A stretch of DNA of 37,584 nt from Candidatus Rokuibacteriota bacterium (lineage in GTDB: Bacteria > Methylomirabilota > Methylomirabilia > Rokubacteriales > CSP1-6): the NCBI GenBank assembly GCA_003220535.1, contig QHSU01000032.1:1-37584 (forward strand), given 5' to 3'. Positions 33,999-37,584 of the stretch are shown here, piece by piece; the stretch's first letter is position 1, and the number at the start of each line of letters is the position of its first letter. Under the pieces are notes generated by a model that worked only from the letters and a program-made list of their open reading frames with translations, was not told the DNA's origin and searched no databases. Made by a program: the position numbers and the translations under genes.

Positions 33999-35204
33999 TC
34001 AGCCTTTAGACAGCTCCCACGCTTTGGGGACGTCTACGTAGGAGCGATCCAGCTCCGCGACCGACCGGCATCCGAGCAGCCGCAGCGTCCGATCCACGTC
34101 GGCGCGCAGGATCTCGATGGCGCGGGTGACGCCGGCTTCCCCCGCAGCGGCCATGCCGTAGGCATACGCGCGACCGCACAGCACGACGTTGGCGCCGAGG
34201 CAGAGCGCCTTGACGATGTCTGGGCCGCGCCGGACGCCGCCATCCAGCCACACTTCAACCTGACCTCCAACGGCCGCGACGACTTCCGGCAGGGCCCGGA
34301 TCGATGCCGACACCGAGTCGAGCTGCCGGCCGCCATGGTTCGACACCGAGACGGCGACCGCGCCCGCGTCGACCGCCCGGCGCGCGTCGTCGCCCGAAAG
34401 CACGCCTTTGGCCACGATCGGACCTCGCCAGCAGTCGCGAATCCACGTGAAGTCCGCCCAGGTCACCGTGGTCTCGGCGAGCGCGGCGCCGACGTCCAAG
34501 AGGGCCAGCGGCCCCTGCCCGGGGACCACGACGTTCGGCAATGGCCGAAGTCCGCCATCGAGCAGGAAGCTGGCCAGCCAGCGCGGATGTGAGAGAACGT
34601 TCGGCAGGAACGGCACCTTGTCCAGCAGGCCTCCGCTGATGAGCTCTTTCATCCCGTTGCGATGATCACGCTCGCGCATTCCAGCGACCGGCGTATCGAT
34701 GGTGACCAGCAGCCCGGCGTAGCCGGCCTTCCGCGCTCGTTCGAGCACGGCCTCGGAGGCGGCGCGACCACCGACGAGATAGAGCTGGAAGAATACCGGG
34801 CCCGCCGTCGCCGCTTTGACGTCTTCGAGCGGATGGCCGGAGATCGTGGAGAGGCAATAGCCCGTGCCGGCCTTCCCGGCGGCGCGAGCCGCCGCCGCCT
34901 CGCCGTCGCGGTGCATCATCCGCGTGTAGCCGACCGGGGCCAGCATGAAGGGCAGCGCGAGATCCTGACCCAGCGCGCGAGTGCGCAGATCGGTCCGGGC
35001 CACCGCCACCGCCTGGCGCGGTCGGAACGTCAGGTCCTCGAAGGCCCGGCAGTTCTCCCGAAGCGTGACCTCGCCTTCCGCGCCCCCGTCGAGATAGTCG
35101 AAAACGGCCTTGGGTAGCCGGCGACGCGCCAAGGGTCGCATATCCTCGACCGAGACGACGCGCGGCGATGCCACCTTGCGATGGGCTCGGGGAAGCGGGG
35201 CCAT
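33999..35204 (-). CDS. FMN-dependent alpha-hydroxy-acid dehydrogenase/oxidase
   Basis: 401 residues, full length for the family (LldD/glycolate oxidase/MftD group). TIM-barrel motifs in order: VFDYLDGGAEGEVTLRENCR, FMLAPVGYTRMMHRDGEAAA, FFQLYLVGG, LLVTIDTPVAGMRERDHRNG, VAKGVLSGDDARRAVDAGA, then the catalytic SNHGGRQLDS (active-site His and substrate Arg) and DGGVRRGPDIVKAL (FMN phosphate). It should oxidise L-lactate or a related 2-hydroxyacid. A 360-bp gap separates it from the cyclase gene downstream, so it may be its own unit. ATG at 35204. Confidence 0.9.
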   Translation of the reverse strand: MAPLPRAHRKVASPRVVSVEDMRPLARRRLPKAVFDYLDGGAEGEVTLRENCRAFEDLTFRPRQAVAVARTDLRTRALGQDLALPFMLAPVGYTRMMHRDGEAAAARAAGKAGTGYCLSTISGHPLEDVKAATAGPVFFQLYLVGGRAASEAVLERARKAGYAGLLVTIDTPVAGMRERDHRNGMKELISGGLLDKVPFLPNVLSHPRWLASFLLDGGLRPLPNVVVPGQGPLALLDVGAALAETTVTWADFTWIRDCWRGPIVAKGVLSGDDARRAVDAGAVAVSVSNHGGRQLDSVSASIRALPEVVAAVGGQVEVWLDGGVRRGPDIVKALCLGANVVLCGRAYAYGMAAAGEAGVTRAIEILRADVDRTLRLLGCRSVAELDRSYVDVPKAWELSKG

Positions 35205-35849
35205 GATCCTGGCGATGCTGCGCCAGTGGCCCCGCTGCCGTCAAGAGCCGAGTGGAAGCGGTGTCAGCGCGTGGCTTTGGGATTCTCTTCACCGCGAGGG
35301 TGTACACGGCGATCATCGACAAGCAGGGGACCTGTTTCTCAAGCTTTCGCGAAAAACGTGGCTGGACTCAAACACGGGTTCGAGGACGCTCGTTCCCGAC
35401 CAGCGGGCGGCAGTTAGACGCGGCTAGCGCGGTTCCATCGACCGCGAACTTAAAGCGGGCATTCCACCCGCAGTCAAATCCCGTTGGGGATTCGAACCCG
35501 TTCCTTTGGGCAAGACGGGTCGCCGACCACACCAAAGGGTGCTCGCGCGCCCACACTGCGTCGTGAAGAGCCCCAGGGGGTGAGACCCCGCGCACGCGTC
35601 AACCAAACGTGGATCCGCGAGCGGCAGCTCGCAGCCAACGGGACGCGGGGGAATCTCCTAACGGCACAGGCACCTGCTCGCGCTGGGGGCCATGCGACGG
35701 GTTAGCTTATCTTGTTGATCGTTCGTGTTCCCACTGCATCCAGTCCTTCCATCAGCGAGGTGTTTGGTTCCGTCGATCAGATCCCATGGTTCAGGCCCGA
35801 TGAAGTCCAGAAACACCGCCGGCGGGGCGGATGTTAGAATGGCGTAGCT
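35205..35849. other. Intergenic region with tRNA-tail-like repeats
   Basis: 645 bp without a convincing gene. Two 13-bp stretches here, AACACGGGTTCGA (35371-35383) and AATCCCGTTGGGG (35477-35489), also occur inside the tRNA 3'-end remnant at 29865-29889. Reading frames over them contain NGFESPTGF-like words, the familiar false ORF created by tRNA T-arms. Other frames are short and unlike proteins. Confidence 0.45.
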
Positions 35850-36116
35850 ATGAAGGGTCTGCGGGTGACGGTCGCGGTCGTCGTTGTCCTCCTATGGGGC
35901 GGGTTCGTCCCTGTAGCAATGGCGGCCGATCACTGCGCGGCGATGAGCGGGATGTGCGAGGGGCCATGCGGGGCGTCATCCACGGTGGCGGGTCCGACCG
36001 TGCCCGCATCCACCGGCCTCGTCAGTAACGCACCCTCTGTGCCGCTACCCGCGGTTCCGCAGGTCGCGCCTCCGACGCTCGAGCTTCCCCCGAAGTCCCT
36101 CTCCCTCTCCGCGTAG
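35850..36116 (+). CDS. Small exported Cys-containing protein upstream of metal pump
   Basis: 88 residues. Residues 1-25 are a clear Sec signal peptide (KG, VTVAVVVVLLWGG, AMA cleavage). The mature part begins DHCAAMSGMCEGPCGASS with one His, three Cys and two Met in 12 residues, then a Pro/Val/Ser-rich unstructured tail (PSVPLPAVPQVAPPTLELPP). The early Cys/Met/His cluster could bind Cu or another soft metal. The CusA/CzcA-type gene starts 89 bp downstream on the same strand, so both probably belong to one metal-resistance unit. I do not recognise the family. Confidence 0.65.
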   Translation: MKGLRVTVAVVVVLLWGGFVPVAMAADHCAAMSGMCEGPCGASSTVAGPTVPASTGLVSNAPSVPLPAVPQVAPPTLELPPKSLSLSA

Positions 36117-36205
36117 CTCGTAGTCTGTCTTTCGAGTCGTAACAGACTGAAGACGGCATCCGTCCGTATTCTCGGTGGGCGGACGCCGGGGGAGAGGTCT
36201 CGCGC

Positions 36206-37584
36206 GTGGTCAACTGGCTCATTGAGGTCTCGCTCAGGAACCGCTTCCTGGTGATCGCGTTCTTTGTGCTCGTGGGCGCCTGGGGGTACTGGGCGCTGCT
36301 CACGACGCCGATCGACGCGATCCCCGACCTCTCGGATAATCAAGTGATCGTCTTCACCGACTGGACGGGACGCTCTCCGCAGGAGGTCGAGGACCAGATC
36401 ACCTATCCACTCACGGTCAGCCTACAGGGACTGCCGGGCGTGCGTGTCGTCCGGTCCTCGTCGGCGTTCGGCTTCTCGATGATCAACGTGATTTTCGAGG
36501 ACAACGTCGATCTCTACTTCGCCCGCTCGCGAGTGCTCGAGCGGCTCCAGCTCCTGAGCAAGTCGCTGCCGTCGGGCACGGTGCCGACCCTGGGTCCCGA
36601 TGCGACCGGCGTCGGCCACGTGTTCTGGTACACCGTTGAGGGGAAGGGCCACACCCTGCGCGACCTGCGCTCCATCCAGGACTGGTTCATCCGGTATCAG
36701 CTCAACGCGGTCCCCGGCGTGGCGGAGGTCGCCAGCATCGGCGGGTTTGTCCGGCAGTACCAGATCGACGTGGATCCCAACCGCCTCCGTGCCTACAAGA
36801 TCTCGCTCTCGACGGTCGTCGATGCGGTCATGCGCAGCAATCGCAACGTCGGCGGCAACGTCGTCGAGGCCAGTGGGACGTGGTCCGTGGTGCGTGGTCT
36901 CGGCCTCATCGAGAGCACGCGTGACCTGGAGGACGTGGTCGTCGCCGCCGAGAACGGCGTCCCGGTCTTCGTTCGGCAGCTCGGCACCGTGAAGATCGGC
37001 GACGCGTTCCGTGCGGCGTCCCTCGTGAAGGGCACCGAAGAGGCAGTCGGGGGTGTCGTCGTGGCCCGCTACGGCGTCAGCACCGTGGACGTGATCAACC
37101 GCGTGAAGGAAAAGATCCAGGCGCTCCAGGCCGGCCTGCCGGCGGGCGTCAAAATCGTCCCCTTCTACGATCGCTCGTCGCTCATTGACCGGGCGATCCA
37201 CACGCTCCGGCGGGCGCTGATCGAGGAAACGATCGTCGTCACGATCATCAACATCATTTTCCTTTTGCATTTTCGCTCCGTGCTGATCGTGACGATCCCG
37301 CTGCCTCTCGCCGTGCTCACGGCATTTCTGTTCATGCGGTACCTCGGGATCAGCTCGAACATCATGTCGCTGGCCGGAATCGCGATCGCGATCGGGGTCC
37401 TGGTCGACGCCGCGATCGTGGTCACCGAAAACGCGTTCCGGTTCATCGAACGGCGAGGCGTCAATCCGCGTAATCGGCGACGGGTCACCGAGACGGTCCT
37501 CGAGGCCACCCGGCTCGTCGGCCGCCCGATCTTCTTCTCGATGGCCATCATTATTCTCGCCTTCATCCCGGTGTTCGCGCTCAC
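36206..37584 (+). CDS. CusA/CzcA-type heavy-metal efflux RND pump (5' part, cut by window end)
   Basis: The first 459 codons of a roughly 1040-residue RND transporter. [20 protein letters not shown] is the first membrane helix; [40 protein letters not shown] and [20 protein letters not shown] are the hallmark HME-family porter opening; [20 protein letters not shown] precedes helices 2-4. Helix 4 reads [20 protein letters not shown] with the proton-relay Asp and Glu in the D-A-A-I-V-...-E-N pattern of CusA (Cu/Ag) rather than the D-G-A-V-V of CzcA. The GTG at 36206 follows GGGGGAGAGG at a suitable distance. Membrane-fusion and outer-membrane partners are outside the window. Confidence 0.88.
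   Translation, partial: MVNWLIEVSLRNRFLVIAFFVLVGAWGYWALLTTPIDAIPDLSDNQVIVFTDWTGRSPQEVEDQITYPLTVSLQGLPGVRVVRSSSAFGFSMINVIFEDNVDLYFARSRVLERLQLLSKSLPSGTVPTLGPDATGVGHVFWYTVEGKGHTLRDLRSIQDWFIRYQLNAVPGVAEVASIGGFVRQYQIDVDPNRLRAYKISLSTVVDAVMRSNRNVGGNVVEASGTWSVVRGLGLIESTRDLEDVVVAAENGVPVFVRQLGTVKIGDAFRAASLVKGTEEAVGGVVVARYGVSTVDVINRVKEKIQALQAGLPAGVKIVPFYDRSSLIDRAIHTLRRALIEETIVVTIINIIFLLHFRSVLIVTIPLPLAVLTAFLFMRYLGISSNIMSLAGIAIAIGVLVDAAIVVTENAFRFIERRGVNPRNRRRVTETVLEATRLVGRPIFFSMAIIILAFIPVFAL

Noticed and set aside
36422..37270. 282-codon open frame on the minus strand
   Set aside because: Antisense to the RND pump; composition is Asp/Arg/His rich as expected from a reversed GC-rich gene.

Overview
The window is GC-rich (clearly above 60 %) bacterial DNA, probably from an uncultured soil or sediment lineage. 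The mix of integrase-core insertion sequences, DUF6065, DUF1059, a cyclase-family hydrolase, an FMN hydroxy-acid dehydrogenase and a heavy-metal RND pump resembles Rokubacteria/Methylomirabilota-like contigs. That placement is an inference from gene content; no marker gene settles it. The window is an accessory region in which intact genes alternate with insertion sequences and many decayed genes.

Layout. (1) 1-4646: a transposase cut by the window edge, an IS256-type scrap, and a two-gene minus-strand unit (DUF6065 + 2-oxoglutarate/Fe(II) prolyl-hydroxylase-like protein, then a GT7-type glycosyltransferase). Divergent from it is a Cys-rich protein with 36 consecutive prolines and about six membrane helices. 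Together these suggest a hydroxylation-glycosylation system acting on a polyproline protein; this is a hypothesis. (2) 4705-7814: two copies (A, B) of one IS flank the core of a different integrase (D); copy B carries an 86-bp deletion. (3) 7817-12462: relic ftsH, a frameshifted DedA joined to a GPAT-like acyltransferase, a ruined M50/CBS membrane protease, a small conserved protein, a TerB-like protein and a scrap of a D-type integrase. This looks like the ruin of a membrane and protein quality-control island. (4) 12631-19033: DUF1059 protein, broken Nudix, sigma-70, Rieske and HemD pieces, an intact ferredoxin, proline dehydrogenase, a broken aminoglycoside-nucleotidyltransferase-like gene, an integron-integrase relic, and an intact but atypical IMP dehydrogenase-family gene.

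(5) 19297-20420: IS copy C, intact. (6) 20625-27423: a plus-strand run of alpha/beta hydrolase, NmrA-like reductase, secreted cupin, truncated ECF sigma, AraC regulator, HtrA protease, pirin and a Tat-exported multicopper oxidase. (7) 27826-29895: frameshifted VOC and AraC genes, a TPR scrap and a tRNA 3'-end-like remnant. (8) 30037-35204: minus-strand FMN hydroxy-acid dehydrogenase, secreted cyclase-family hydrolase, ABC ATPase, FtsX-like permease and an exported DUF3299 protein. (9) 35850-37584: a small exported Cys protein and the start of a CusA/CzcA-type metal pump, cut by the window end.

The lesions (1-nt indels, in-frame stops, multi-base losses) cluster in accessory genes, while long genes such as IMPDH, the multicopper oxidase and the FMN enzyme are clean. 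This favours real gene decay, although several 1-nt lesions lie in G or C runs and could be assembly errors.
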